Below the pieces are notes generated by a model. That model did no database searches and had not been told where the DNA came from. It worked only from the letters and a program-made list of their open reading frames with translations. From Crocinitomicaceae bacterium (GTDB lineage: Bacteria > Bacteroidota > Bacteroidia > Flavobacteriales_D > Crocinitomicaceae): a stretch of 54,203 nt of DNA. The position numbers and the translations under genes are program-made. The stretch lies in the NCBI GenBank assembly GCA_028689775.1, contig JAQVCM010000020.1:1-54203 (forward strand), given 5' to 3'. Shown here piece by piece: positions 26,988 through 39,700 of this stretch; within the stretch, counting starts at the first letter, position 1; each line of letters starts with the position of its first letter.

Positions 26988-29900
26988 ATGATGAAAAATC
27001 TTAATTCTGTATCTGCTTTTTTAGCGAAAAGTACTACAGAAGCCAAGCAAGATGCTTTTGTGCAAAACGGTGTTTTTAAAAGAAGTAAATCTTCTCTTTT
27101 AATGTTGTTTATAGCACTTTTCTCATTTGCTTACTCATTCGGTCAAACTACGTTAATTTCTCCTACTGGAGATGGTGGTTTTCAAAACGGCAGCACTTTT
27201 GCTGCAAACGGCTGGACTGTTTCCAACAGTGCAAACAATCCTTGGATCGTTGCACCGCTATCAAATGGAGCCATTTCAGGGAACGCAGCGTTTATTTCTA
27301 GCGACGGCACAACGCCAAGTTATACGAACAACGCTATTTCCTCCAACTACTTTTACAGAGACATTACGGTACCTGCAGGACAAGCAAAAATTAAATTAGA
27401 CTTTGATTGGATTGCAAACGGTGAATCTACTTGGGATTTATGGCAAGTATTTGTCGCGCCGACAAGCATAACTCCAACGGGAACAACTGTTTACCCTTCA
27501 AGCGGTGCTAACAATGTTCCAGCTGGAATTGTAGGAGCTTCATTTGTAGCAAATGGAAACCTGCAGACAACCATTCAGTCGGCTTCTGTTTTTTTACCAG
27601 CGTCACTAGCAGGAACTACATTCAGATTGATCTTTCACTGGAAGAATGATGGTAGCGGTGGAACTACACCACCAGCTCAAATTGACAATATTTCATTGGT
27701 ATCTTCTTTACCAGGTGATTATATTTCAATTACTTCAGGAAACTGGGGAACACCATCCACATGGGATGCAAATGCTGTTCCAGGTGTCGCGGATAACGTT
27801 ACGATTTCTACAGGTCATACAGTAACTGTTGATGGAAATAACCAAGGTGCAAATAATGCAGTTGTTAACGGTACAATAGTATACGGAGCAACACCTACTA
27901 TTCTGACTGTTGGAGGTAACTTAACAGTCAACACAGGTGGTTTAGTGAATGTATTCAGCGGAACAACTGGTAAAACCATAACCGTTTCAGGAAATATCAT
28001 AAACAATGGTACGATTGATTTATCTGTTGGAGCAACAACAACTGGTAATCTGACATTAAATGGAGCTACTGTTCAAACTGTTTCTGGATCAGGAACTTTT
28101 AATACAGGAGTTATTCGCAACTTAATTTTCAGCAATACAAATACAGCGACACCAAACATCAATTGGTCTTTTAACAATGTGAAAGTTGCGTACAATTTAA
28201 GCTTGACAGGTGCACGAGTTAATTTGGGAACAAACAAATTAACATTTGGAAATAATGCCGCAGGTAATACATTGACAGCGCCAGTTGGAACTGGGTTTTT
28301 ACCAGGTGGTAAATTCTCAAGATACTGGACTGCTACAGCAACTGGAACAGCACTTGTGGCTGGAACAGACCCTTCCAATGTAACAAGTAGATACCCTTTT
28401 ATTGATCTTTTAGGTCAAAACAGAGCGATGTATATTACACGAACAAATGCTACTGGAGCTGTTGCAGGAGAATTAGCAGTTACATACAATGATGGTACTA
28501 CCCTTACTTCTGGTTTATCAATTTTGGATGGCTCGTATACAGTTACAGATAGATACAATGGAAATTGGTCTGTATCAAACGAAGGAACAGCAGTATCTGC
28601 AAGTTCGTACTCCCTTGCTTTAATTGCACAAAATGCATACGTTGCTGGTAATGGTAATTCAAGAATCATTGCAGCTTCTGCAGCAATCAGCGGAACACAC
28701 CAAAACGGAACAGTTACTCCAGGAGCTCAAAGAACTGCTGTAACTCAAGCAGACTTATTAGCTGGTCCACTTTACATTGGTATTTCAAGTTCTGACATTC
28801 CAAACACTGCACTTGCAAGTGGAAACTGGAATGACCCAACGATTTGGGATAAAGGAAACGCTCCAACTTGTTCGGATCCAGTTAGCATCCCTAGTGGAAT
28901 AGACGTTACGGTAAATACGACAGGAAACGTGGCAAAAGGTATTAATATCCTTGCAGGAGGAACGTTAACAGTTACTTCTGGTGATCTTCTAGTTGGTTGT
29001 ACCATGAACAACAGCAGCTTAATTGTGAATGGAACATTCACTGTTTCAGGAGGAATCGTTACCATTAACGGAAACCTATTGAGTAACATTGGTTCAACCG
29101 TAAATCAATCAGGTGGAGAAATCCTTGTAGATGGAAATGACAATGGTATTGTTGCCAATTCAGTTCCAGCAGGTACTTCACTTGTTCGCTTCATTGCAAC
29201 AACAATTCCAAACCTTAACCTAACCGGTGGAAAAATCACAATTATTGATCCACACGCAGGTACTTCAACTTCAGATTACGCTTTTGTTGTAAGTCAATCA
29301 GGTGGATCAAGTTCAGCTACAACTGCACACACGGTGCAATTTGGTAATGGAGTTTCGACAACTGCTGGTGGTGCTACAAATGGTTTCTATGTTTATTTAT
29401 GGCAAGGAAGTAACTATTACTCCTTTGGAAATGTAAATGTTGAAGCTTTAACAGGTACCAACCGATTTGTAAAAACAACTGGAACAATTGGTATCCTTGG
29501 TAATTTAACAATTGCTTCTGGAGAGTACTTATTAAATTCTACTACATATATAGCTGGAAATCTTGTAAATAATGGCACTTTAACAGCTACAAGCACTTTG
29601 AATTTAGCAACGTGGATTGGAACAGCAACAGCTTCCGCAAATCCTCAAACTATTTCAGGTTCAGGAGTTTTTAGAAATTCATTAACAACAACTACTGCCA
29701 ATTTATTGTCTTTAACAGTTAACAACACCAATGCAACAGGAGTTACCTTAAATGTTCCATTATCCGTAAGCGGAACTTTGACAATGACTTCTGGTTTGAT
29801 CAATACGACCAATACAAACTTGTTAACATTAGGAACTGCAACTGCAGCTGGAACTTTATCAGGAACACCAACTGCGTCGAATATGGTAAAAGGACCTTTC

Positions 29901-32900
29901 GCAAGAACTATTGGTACGAATAATACTGCATTTATCGTTTTCCCAGTAGGAAAATCAGTTTATTCTCCAATTTCATTAGCTCCAACAACTACGGCTGTTT
30001 CAGTTATGAAGGCAGAGGCATTTGATGTAAATGCTGGAACGGCAGATGCAGCAATTATGAATTTATCTACCACGAACAGATGGGAAGCTTCAGCTATCTC
30101 TGGAACGTTTACGGACATGAAAGTTCGTTTAGGCGCTGCTGGATTAGTTGCTGCTAACATTCCAGTACAAGCACCAAGTGCTGCAGGAATTTACACCAGC
30201 TCTTTTGGAAGTGTAGCTGTTTTCGCAACAGGAACACCAAATACAATTGAAGCAACCAATGCTCTTGACTACGCTGACTTCACAGGATTTATTTCTTACG
30301 CTGAGTCTAATGTATGTTCAGGAACACCAACACCAGGAACTACAATTGCATCCGCAAGTACAATTTGCTTAGGTGAAAGTGTTTCATTAAGTGTTTTGAA
30401 TGCAACGGTTGGAACAGGAGTAAGTTACCAATGGAAAAGCTCTACGGATGGAATCACATATACTGCAATTGCAGGAGCAACGAACCTTTCCACTGTAGTA
30501 ACTCCAACAACTACAACATATTACATACTTGATGTCACGTGTGCTACAGGTCCTGCAACAGGAAGTTCAACACCAATTCAAGTTGGCTTTGCAAGTAATG
30601 TTACTGCTACAACTGCAGCAACTCGTTGTGGAACAGGTTCAGTTACTTTAACTGCAACACCAAATGCAGGTGCGACTATTAACTGGTTTAATACGAATAT
30701 TGGTGGAACTTCAATTGGTTCTGGAAATAGTTTTACGACACCATCTATTTCAGCAACGACTACTTTCTACGCTTCTGCGAATGAGTTCTCTAATGGAACA
30801 GCTACTCTTGGTGCTGGAGCAACAACTTCAACCTCAACAGGAAACACGTTCTTCCCTGGAGGATGGGGTGGCGCAAAAACGCAGTACATCATCAGAGCAT
30901 CTGAATTAGTTGCTGCTGGAGTTACTGCTGGAAACATCACAAACTTAGGTTTTGAAACAACTACATCAGGTCAAACATACCAAGGTTTCACTGTTCAAAT
31001 CGGTGCAACTGCTGCAACTGAAATGACAACATCTTTTATTACTTCAGGTTTAGCACAAGTTTACTTAGGAACAGAAACTGACGATGGTTACACTCCTGCG
31101 GCAAACGCATTGAACAACTTAGCATTTGGAACAGGAACAGGTTCTGCTAGTTCATTTAACTGGGATGGAACTTCAAACGTTGTTATTTCAATTTCTTGGT
31201 CAAGAGTACCATCTGCTTCAACAGCTACTGCTTCAAGTATGAAAGTTGACAACGTAGGATTTAATTCTACTGGATACAGACAAAGAGACCAATTTACTCC
31301 TGCTGCTATGTTGGCTGAAATTTCTGCAAACACACCAACTCAATTTAGACCTCAATTTACAATTAATGGTGTTGTAATTTGCTCTGGAGAAAGAATGCCA
31401 GTGGTAGCGACGGTTACAGCTCCACCAACACTTACGCTAAGTGGCGCTTCAACAGCTATTTGTAATGGTCAATCAACTGCTGCAGTTACTGTAACAGCTG
31501 GATCAACAGATTACGATTCATATGTATGGTCACCAACAACAGGTGTGAGTGGAAATGCTGCTTCAGGGTTTATTTTTAATCCAACAGTAACAACTACGTA
31601 CACTTTAACAGCTAGTCAATCTGCAGGTGCATTATGTGCTACAACGGCAAACTACTTGGTAAACGTAAACCCATTGCCTTCAGCGATTGTAATTACACCA
31701 GCAACAGCTTCGGTTTGTACTGATGGAATTCAACAATTGACAGCAACAGGCGGAACAATTGGAATTGTTGGTAAAGTGGGATCTGGAACAACTTCTAGTG
31801 GTATTACCACACCTTTCAAAGGTGGTTGGGGTGGATCCAAAACACAGTCACTTTATACAGCTGCTGAATTAACAGCTCTTGGTATGGAAGCTGGTCAAAA
31901 AATCAGTTCAATTGGTTGGGTAGCTATATCAGGTACCAATACGCCTATGAGTGGTTTTACAATCAGTGCTGGTTTTGTTGCTCCAAACACACTTGGAACA
32001 GCGTTTATTGCAGGTGCAACAAACACCGTTTTAGCTCCAGTAGTTTACACACCAAACAGTCCAGGAAACATCGATTTTACACTTTCAAATCCTCTTTTAT
32101 GGGACGGTGTATCTAATTTGTTAATTGAAACTTGTTTCAACAACAACAACAGTGGAACTGGAAGTAGTATTGCTGTAGAGTGCACAACAGTTACTGGTTT
32201 AGCCTTGTATAAATCTCAAGATAATGCAGCTGACGTTTGTTCAAATACAGTTGCACCATCTACATCTACTAGTAGACCAAATCTTAGAATCTCTACTTTA
32301 GAAAACACAGAAATCACTTGGTCTCCAATTGCAGGTTTATTTACAGATGCTGCTGCAACAGTTGCATACGTAGCTGGAACAGAGACAGCTACAGTTTATG
32401 CTAAATCAGCAACAGCAGGTTCATTCGCATACACTGCCACTGGAACAAATTCTGCAACAAGTTGTACCGCTAGCGCGACTGCAAACGTAACTGTAAATGC
32501 AATTACTGCAAATACAACGACAGTTGCTGAATGTGATACTTACACGTGGGCTGAAAACGGAACAACCTATACGGTTTCAGGAACATACACATCTGTAACA
32601 GGTTGTAACACTGAAACATTACAATTGACAATCACTCCTAGTTCTACAAACACAACTACGGTTGCAGAATGTGACACGTACACGTGGGCTGAAAATGGAA
32701 CAACGTATACGGCTTCAGGAACATACACATCTGTAACAGGTTGTAATACGGAGGTATTAGAATTGACAATCACTCCAAGTTCTACAAACACAACTACGGT
32801 TGCTGCTTGTGACACATACACATGGGCTGAGAATGGTACTGTTTACACAACTTCTGGAACATATACATCGGTTACAGGTTGTGAAACTGAAGTATTAGAA

Positions 32901-33380
32901 TTAACAATCAATACAACACCAGTTGCTACCATTACACGTTCAGGAGATGACTTGAATGTAAACGCAACTGCAGGTGCAACTTATCAGTGGGTTAAATGTG
33001 ACGGTTCTTTCACTCCTATCACTGGAGCAACGAACGCGAGCTATTTAGCTATTGAAGCAGGAAGTTATGCTGTTGAAGTAACGGTAAACGGATGTATGGT
33101 AACAAGTGCTTGTTTTGACGTAACAACTTTAGGTGTTAAAGCTATTGATGTTGCAAACATGAACTTATACCCGAATCCAGTTTCTGATGCATTGACAATT
33201 ACGTACACTAAAAACATCACAGGTGTTCAATTGTTTGACTTGACAGGAAGACTGATTCAAAACATCATCACCAATACAAACGAAGTATCCGTAGACATGT
33301 CAGAAATGCCAGCTGCAATTTACATCGTTAAAGTAATCGCTGAAAACACAACAAGTGAATTCAGAGTGGTTAAAAATTAA
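26988..33380 (+). CDS. giant secreted T9SS adhesin-like protein (2130 aa)
   Basis: The protein is exported by the Sec pathway and then the T9SS. A long N-terminus (about 53 residues) ends in a signal peptide (FAYSFGQ). Residues about 55-240 are jelly-roll-like, followed by segments of the kind SGNWGTPSTWDANAVPG that occur in G8/parallel-beta surface proteins. Further on come Ig/PKD-like domains (SYQWKSSTDGITYTAI, YVWSPTTGVSGNA). Three 46-residue repeats (ECDTYTWAENGTTYT type) precede a final Ig-like unit. The last 75 residues (NLYPNPVSDALTITY to EFRVVKN) are a T9SS type A sorting domain. A role in adhesion or as a matrix protein is inference. The next gene is its partial duplicate. Confidence 0.85.
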   Translation: MMKNLNSVSAFLAKSTTEAKQDAFVQNGVFKRSKSSLLMLFIALFSFAYSFGQTTLISPTGDGGFQNGSTFAANGWTVSNSANNPWIVAPLSNGAISGNAAFISSDGTTPSYTNNAISSNYFYRDITVPAGQAKIKLDFDWIANGESTWDLWQVFVAPTSITPTGTTVYPSSGANNVPAGIVGASFVANGNLQTTIQSASVFLPASLAGTTFRLIFHWKNDGSGGTTPPAQIDNISLVSSLPGDYISITSGNWGTPSTWDANAVPGVADNVTISTGHTVTVDGNNQGANNAVVNGTIVYGATPTILTVGGNLTVNTGGLVNVFSGTTGKTITVSGNIINNGTIDLSVGATTTGNLTLNGATVQTVSGSGTFNTGVIRNLIFSNTNTATPNINWSFNNVKVAYNLSLTGARVNLGTNKLTFGNNAAGNTLTAPVGTGFLPGGKFSRYWTATATGTALVAGTDPSNVTSRYPFIDLLGQNRAMYITRTNATGAVAGELAVTYNDGTTLTSGLSILDGSYTVTDRYNGNWSVSNEGTAVSASSYSLALIAQNAYVAGNGNSRIIAASAAISGTHQNGTVTPGAQRTAVTQADLLAGPLYIGISSSDIPNTALASGNWNDPTIWDKGNAPTCSDPVSIPSGIDVTVNTTGNVAKGINILAGGTLTVTSGDLLVGCTMNNSSLIVNGTFTVSGGIVTINGNLLSNIGSTVNQSGGEILVDGNDNGIVANSVPAGTSLVRFIATTIPNLNLTGGKITIIDPHAGTSTSDYAFVVSQSGGSSSATTAHTVQFGNGVSTTAGGATNGFYVYLWQGSNYYSFGNVNVEALTGTNRFVKTTGTIGILGNLTIASGEYLLNSTTYIAGNLVNNGTLTATSTLNLATWIGTATASANPQTISGSGVFRNSLTTTTANLLSLTVNNTNATGVTLNVPLSVSGTLTMTSGLINTTNTNLLTLGTATAAGTLSGTPTASNMVKGPFARTIGTNNTAFIVFPVGKSVYSPISLAPTTTAVSVMKAEAFDVNAGTADAAIMNLSTTNRWEASAISGTFTDMKVRLGAAGLVAANIPVQAPSAAGIYTSSFGSVAVFATGTPNTIEATNALDYADFTGFISYAESNVCSGTPTPGTTIASASTICLGESVSLSVLNATVGTGVSYQWKSSTDGITYTAIAGATNLSTVVTPTTTTYYILDVTCATGPATGSSTPIQVGFASNVTATTAATRCGTGSVTLTATPNAGATINWFNTNIGGTSIGSGNSFTTPSISATTTFYASANEFSNGTATLGAGATTSTSTGNTFFPGGWGGAKTQYIIRASELVAAGVTAGNITNLGFETTTSGQTYQGFTVQIGATAATEMTTSFITSGLAQVYLGTETDDGYTPAANALNNLAFGTGTGSASSFNWDGTSNVVISISWSRVPSASTATASSMKVDNVGFNSTGYRQRDQFTPAAMLAEISANTPTQFRPQFTINGVVICSGERMPVVATVTAPPTLTLSGASTAICNGQSTAAVTVTAGSTDYDSYVWSPTTGVSGNAASGFIFNPTVTTTYTLTASQSAGALCATTANYLVNVNPLPSAIVITPATASVCTDGIQQLTATGGTIGIVGKVGSGTTSSGITTPFKGGWGGSKTQSLYTAAELTALGMEAGQKISSIGWVAISGTNTPMSGFTISAGFVAPNTLGTAFIAGATNTVLAPVVYTPNSPGNIDFTLSNPLLWDGVSNLLIETCFNNNNSGTGSSIAVECTTVTGLALYKSQDNAADVCSNTVAPSTSTSRPNLRISTLENTEITWSPIAGLFTDAAATVAYVAGTETATVYAKSATAGSFAYTATGTNSATSCTASATANVTVNAITANTTTVAECDTYTWAENGTTYTVSGTYTSVTGCNTETLQLTITPSSTNTTTVAECDTYTWAENGTTYTASGTYTSVTGCNTEVLELTITPSSTNTTTVAACDTYTWAENGTVYTTSGTYTSVTGCETEVLELTINTTPVATITRSGDDLNVNATAGATYQWVKCDGSFTPITGATNASYLAIEAGSYAVEVTVNGCMVTSACFDVTTLGVKAIDVANMNLYPNPVSDALTITYTKNITGVQLFDLTGRLIQNIITNTNEVSVDMSEMPAAIYIVKVIAENTTSEFRVVKN
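32511..32924 (+). repeat. three tandem 138-bp coding repeats
   Basis: Three in-frame units of 46 residues each contain CDTYTWAENG and SGTYTSVTGC. DNA identity between units is high. Two units of the same type lie in the next gene at about 40819-41094. Confidence 0.85.
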
Positions 33381-33424
33381 TGTTGAGATGAAATAACCAA
33401 TATCGGTTAGAATTCTTAAAAAAT

Positions 33425-33458
33425 AAAATCCCAGTAGACACTTGTTTACTGGGATTTT
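33425..33458 (+). terminator. rho-independent terminator
   Basis: AAAATCCCAGTA (33425-33436) pairs with TACTGGGATTTT (33447-33458). The same stem recurs after the second giant gene, so it was copied with the gene end. Confidence 0.9.
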
Positions 33459-33689
33459 TTGCTTTGTCAAAGTATCTCCAAAATTGATTTATAGCTTCAA
33501 CTAAAGATACCGATTGTAACAACATGAGGTAAGGTTGGAGACAAACTTGTGTTAAAATGAAGATTTATCAAAAAAAATAAATAGTCAAAAGCCTTGAATT
33601 CACGACCTCTTATACTGGTTTGAGTTTTAAAACTCAAAAAGTTTTTGCGTTATTTATCTGTTAAATATTGAATTGTTGAAAAAAAGAAA

Positions 33690-33698
33690 TACTTTTAC
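33690..33698 (+). promoter_or_regulatory. candidate promoter box of the second giant gene
   Basis: TACTTTTAC is identical to 26950-26958 and at a similar distance from the start codon (35 versus 30 bases). Confidence 0.35.
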
Positions 33699-33732
33699 CC
33701 TCTAATTAACATATTAACTTAAACTAATCACT

Positions 33733-36700
33733 ATGTTTAAAAACTACTATTCATTGAGTGGGTGGCTAAATCCACGACTCAATAGTCTAAAAGAAAAAGT
33801 AGTGGGTAAAGACCCCACTCGCTTAACCCCCACCACGAAAAGTTCGTGGCTTACGAATTTTTTAACGTGTCTCTTTTTGATAACAGGGACTTTTAGTTTT
33901 TCCCAGACCATCACCATTGGAAGTGGAACATCAACAAATCAGACTTATCCTATTTATTCTTGTTACGAGTTTAATTATACGCAACAGATTTACACGGCAG
34001 CACAAATTGGACAGGCTGGAACCATCAATAAAATTAGATTTTATTATGACAACGGTGGACCACTCCTTTCCAATTGGAATGACTGGAAAGTTTTGGTAGG
34101 TCATACTACAAAAACAGATTTCGCTTCTGAAACAGACTGGATTCCTCTCGCAAATTTAACACAAGTCTTTAACGGAATCATTACCCCGGTCGCTGGAAAC
34201 TGGTTTGACATTACTTTTACCACGCCCTTTGTATACAACGGCACGAGTAATTTTGTAGTTGCAATTGATGAAAATGCAGCTGATTATTCTTGCTCCGCTA
34301 ATTTTAGGTCTTTTACGAGTGGATCAAATACTGGGATTAGTTTTTTCGAAGACTATAACAATCCTGATCCGGCATCACCGCCAGTTGCTTCAGGTAGGAG
34401 TTCAGATATAGCACAAATGCAAGTCGTTTTTGCCTCCTCCATTGCACCAGGCTGTGCAGTTGCTCAAGTACCAGCAACCGCTGCTACAAATGTTGTTCGA
34501 AATCCAACGTTAACTTGGACAGAAGGTACAGGTGGACCAACGAGTTACGATGTTTATTTTGGAACAGCAGCTACACCTCCCTTCGTAGTTAATCAACAAG
34601 CACTTTCTTACGCTCCTGTTGCCCCATTGAATCCTAATACGACGTATTATTGGAAAGTAGTTCCCAAAAATTCAAATGGAGATGCAACAGGCTGTATTGT
34701 TCGTTCGTTTACAACTGGAGCTGATCTTACTTATTGTGCTCCAGTAACAGCTTTTGGTTGTTCTAACGGTGCTAAAATTGGAGGTTTTTCAACAAACTCG
34801 GCAATTACCAACATCAATAATTTAAACTCGGGTTGTGCTTCACTTACTAGTACTGCATATAGTGATTACACTTCTACCATGCAGATGTCTGCATCTGTTG
34901 GTACTACTTTTAACGTAGCCGTAAATGTTACATCTTATTCAGGAGGAGTAAAGGTTTGGATTGACTTCAACCAAAATGGAACATTTGAAGCTACCGAATT
35001 AGTTACTCAGTCTAGTACTACAGTTACTAGTGGTACCACTTATACGGGAGCAGTAAATATTCCTGCATCGACTTTATTTGGAAGTACGCGCATGCGTGTA
35101 AGGGTGGTAGAGGGATCTACAGCTTTTGCCCCATGTGATGCCTCCAATTATGGAGAGACAGAGGATTATGCAATTAACATCATAACACCTCCATCTTGTC
35201 TACCTCCGTCAGCACTGGTTTTATCTGCGTTAACCACTAGTTCTGCTACAATGAGCTGGACTGCTTCTGCAACAAACCCTACAAACGGATATGATGTTTA
35301 TTATAGCACATCCAACGTTGCACCAACTGCCGCAACTGTTCCAACTGTAAACAACCACACAGCTTCTCCTTACTTAGCTTCAGGTCTAACTGCTGAAACT
35401 ACTTATTACTGGTGGGTAAGGTCAGACTGTGGTACTGAAGAAAGTTTATGGGCATTAGGAGGTAGTTTTTACACAAACTACTGTATACCAACAGGTGGAA
35501 CAAATTATTACTTAACCAACGTAACTACAACAGATGGTTTAGTAAATATTTCAAATGCAACTGTTTCAAATGGTGGATATGCGAACTTTAGCGCAACCAA
35601 TAGTTGTTCGTCCTACATTGGTCAACCAGTAAGCATCTCTTTAGCTACAAATTCATCAACACATTTTTTCTATTGTTGGATTGACTGGAATAATGATTTA
35701 GACTTTAACGATGTTGGAGAAACTATTTTTGCAACTACATCTTATTCTGCTTCTTATTCAGGACTAATTACTATCCCAGTAGGAACTGTTCCGGGTAACT
35801 ATAGAATGAGAGTTGCCAATAGTTCTTCCGGTGCTATCACTTCTTGTGGTCCAGCATCAAACGGAGAGTATGAAGACTATACTTTTACAGTTTTCCAACA
35901 ATCTCCATGTGCTGGCATTCCTGATGCATCAACGGTTACATCATCTTACGCAGGTGTTTGTGTATCTGGTTCAGTTATCATGACTGCCACACATCCAGGT
36001 TCAACGGATTCAGGATTGTCTTACCAATGGTATAACGCTGCCGGATTAATTTCTGGTGCAACAGCAAAAACGTATACTACTCCGGTATTAACTGCACCTG
36101 AAACATACTATTATCAAACTACGTGTGCAAATGGAGGTTTAACAGTAAATTCAAACTCAGTTACAATTGAAATCAATGACCCTCAATTGTTAACAACTAC
36201 AGCAAGTAATCGTTGTGGCCCAGGGACAGTTGATTTATTAGCAACAGGTTCAACTGGAGCCACATTAAAATGGTACACAGCTGCTACAGGTGGAACGAAT
36301 ATAGGTTCTGGTGCTACTTTTACAACGCCTTTTATTACAGCTACAACTACCTATTATGTAGAAGCTGCGAAAGGAGTTAATTTCCAGAGTTCTGGGAAAA
36401 TTGCACCAACACTGAACTCAAGCTACGTATTTAGCAACTACGGAGTTGTTTTCAATGCAACAAGTGAAACGACGCTTGCTTCTACTGTAATTTACCCATT
36501 TGGTACTGGAACGGTAACAATTGCGTTACAAAACTCGGCAGGATTAGAATTAATGTCTACAACTGCAATTCCAGTTACAGGTTCAGGTCTTACAACTCCA
36601 GTTACGGTTCCTTTGAACTTTGCTGTGCCAGTAGGAACAGGATATCGATTGATTGTGAAAGCATATACTGGAATTACAGGTTTGATAAGAGAATCAAGTG

Positions 36701-39700
36701 GAAATAGCTTTCCATACACTTCATCAAAAATTTCTGTAACTGGTGGTTGGCTTGGATCTTCGGCTTCTACAACTACCTACTATTTTTTCTATAACATAAA
36801 AGCTGCTGTTGATTGTTCATCTCCAAGAACAGCAGTTACAGCTACTGTAAGTACGGCACCAGCATTGGCTATTAGTAACAATTCAGCTACAATTTGTGAA
36901 GCTGATACAAGCGCAGCTACAAATTTAACAGTAGGTGCAGCAGATTTTGATAGCTATGTTTGGTCACCAAGTACTGGTGTTATTGGTAATGCTGTTTCAG
37001 GATGGAGTTTCTATCCAACAGTAACAACTACCTATACCTTAACTGCTTCTCAAACTACTGGAAACTTATGTTCCAATAATGCGAGTACTGTAATAACTGT
37101 TAATCCATTACCAAGTGCGCTGACTATTACTCCTGCAAGTACTACGGTATGTGCTGATGTTGTTCAGGCGCTCGCTGCGTCAGGTGGAACAGTAGGTTCA
37201 AGTGGTTCAACTACTATTGGAACAGCGACTACAGTTACTGCAGAAGGAGGAATAGAACCAACTGCGTTTTGTAACAGATTTGAACATTATTGGGCACAAA
37301 TGGTATTCACGCAAGCAGAATTGAATGCTGCAGGAATACAAGCAGGAAACATTAATGGAATCAAATTTGGAATTACTACGATTGGGTCTGCTCCTAATGT
37401 TACCGACTACAAAGTATACATGGGTTCTACTGCTGCAAATGTGTTAACAGGTTTTACTTCAACAGGTTTAACACAAGTATTTAGTGCGGCTACCTATACA
37501 CAAACATTGGGTGTAAATTCTATTGTATTCAACACTCCGTATGTTTGGAATGGTACATCCAATATCATTGTAGATATTAGAAATACAGGAGCAGATCAAT
37601 CTTACAACTCTTCTACTTATTTTACTGCTACCCCAGATAATAAAACTGTTACAGCGCGAACATCTACTACATATACTAGTTCGGATGCATTCGCAGCTAC
37701 TAATCCAACTGGTACATTGAGTTTGCAAAGACTTAATACTACTTTTGACTGGACTAGCACGGTACCAACAAATATCACGTGGTCACCGATAACTAATTTG
37801 TATGCAGATGCAGCAGCAACAGTACCTTATGTAGCCAACACAAACGCTGCAACGGTTTATGTAAAATCTGCAACAACTATGTCTGAAACGTATACAGCGA
37901 CAGCAAATGTTCCTTCAACAGGTTGTTCATTAACATCTACAGCACTTGTAAACGTAAACACTACACCACCAACAGCTTCAGCTCAAACTTTTTGTATTGG
38001 AGCAACGGTTGCAGATTTAGTAGCAACTGGTTCGGATATGAAATGGTTTACAACATTGACTGGCGGAACTGAAGTACTTGCAACTGAAGAACTACAAACA
38101 GGAACATACTATGTTTCTCAAACTATCAACTTCTGCGAAAGTGAGAGAACTTCCGTAGTGGTTACTGTAAACAGCACACCAGCGCCAATGGCAGCTGCTC
38201 AAACTTTCTGTATTGGAGCAACCGTAGCAGATTTAACTGCAACAGGTACTGCAATCAAATGGTACACAGCAATGACTGGTGGAACTGAAATCCTTGCAAC
38301 TGAAGAGTTAGCATCAGGAACTTACTTCGCTTCTCAAACTTTACTTACATGTGAAAGTGAAAGAGCATCAGTAACAGTGACAGTGAACACTACTCCTGCA
38401 CCAATGGCAGCTGCTCAAACATTCTGTATTGGATCAACCGTAGCAGATTTAACTGCAACAGGTACTGCAATCAAATGGTATTCAGCAATGAATGGTGGAA
38501 CTGAAATCCTTGCAACTGAAGCATTAGCATCAGGAACATATTATGCTTCACAAACTCTACTTACGTGCGAAAGTGAAAGAACTTCTGTAGCAGTAATCGT
38601 TCATACGACCGCTGCACCGATTGCTTCTGATCAAGCATTCTGTACTGGAGCAACATTCGAAGATTTAGTCGTAACTGGTACAAATGTAAAATGGTACTTA
38701 ACTGCGACTGGTGGAACTGAAATCCTTGCAACTGACGAATTACCATTAGGAGTAATCACATACTATGCTTCACAAACTTTAAACAATTGTGAAAGTGTTA
38801 GAACTTCTATCGTAGTAACTGTTAAAGCAACTGCGAATGCTCCGATTGCCGCAGATCAAAACTTCTGCAGTGGATCAACAGTAGCTGATTTAGTAGTAGT
38901 TGGTACGATCATTAAATGGTACGACGATGCAACGGCTGGAACACCTTTAGTTTCTACGACACCTTTGGTATCTGGAACGTACTATGTTTCTGAAACGTTG
39001 ATTACATGCGAAAGTAGTAGAACACCAGTAGCAGTTATCGTTTATCCGACAACTCCTGCACCGATGGCTTCTGCTCAAACATTCTGTTTAGGTACTACAA
39101 TTGCTGATTTAGTAGCAACTGGTACTACAATAAAATGGTACACTGCGATGACTGGCGGAACTGCTTTGGCTTCAACGACAGCGTTGGCAAGTGGAACTTA
39201 CTATGCTTCACAAACTTTGAACACGTGTGAAAGTGTTAGAACTTCTGCAGTGATAACGATCAATACGGTTGCAATACCAACAGGTGCGACTACGCAGACA
39301 TTCTGTGGTTCATCTAATTTATCTCAATTGGTTGCAACAGGAACGAATATCAAATGGTACTCAGTTCCTACAGGTGGTACTGAATATCCAACTGCGTTAT
39401 TGGCCTCAATTGGTTTAGCAAATGGATCTTCTTATTACGCATCGCAAACAATCAATGGTTGTGAAAGTCAAACGAGACTTCAAGTAACTGTTGTAATCAA
39501 TGCAACTCCAAGTGCGCCAAACGCATCTGCACAAGCATTCTGTAACTCGGCTATGGTTTCAGCTTTATTACCAAACGGAACGATGTTCACTTGGTATAAC
39601 AGTGCAACAGGCGGAACTGCATTAGCTCCAACAGCTGCTTTAACTACTGGTACTTACTACGTGACACAAACAATCAATGGTTGTGAAGGTGTAAGAGGTG

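Larger units (their letters stand above)
33381..33732. other. 352-bp gap between the two giant genes
   Basis: The gap contains the terminator at 33425-33458 and then AT-rich sequence with the candidate promoter box TACTTTTAC (33690-33698) for the second gene. Nothing coding is visible. Confidence 0.6.
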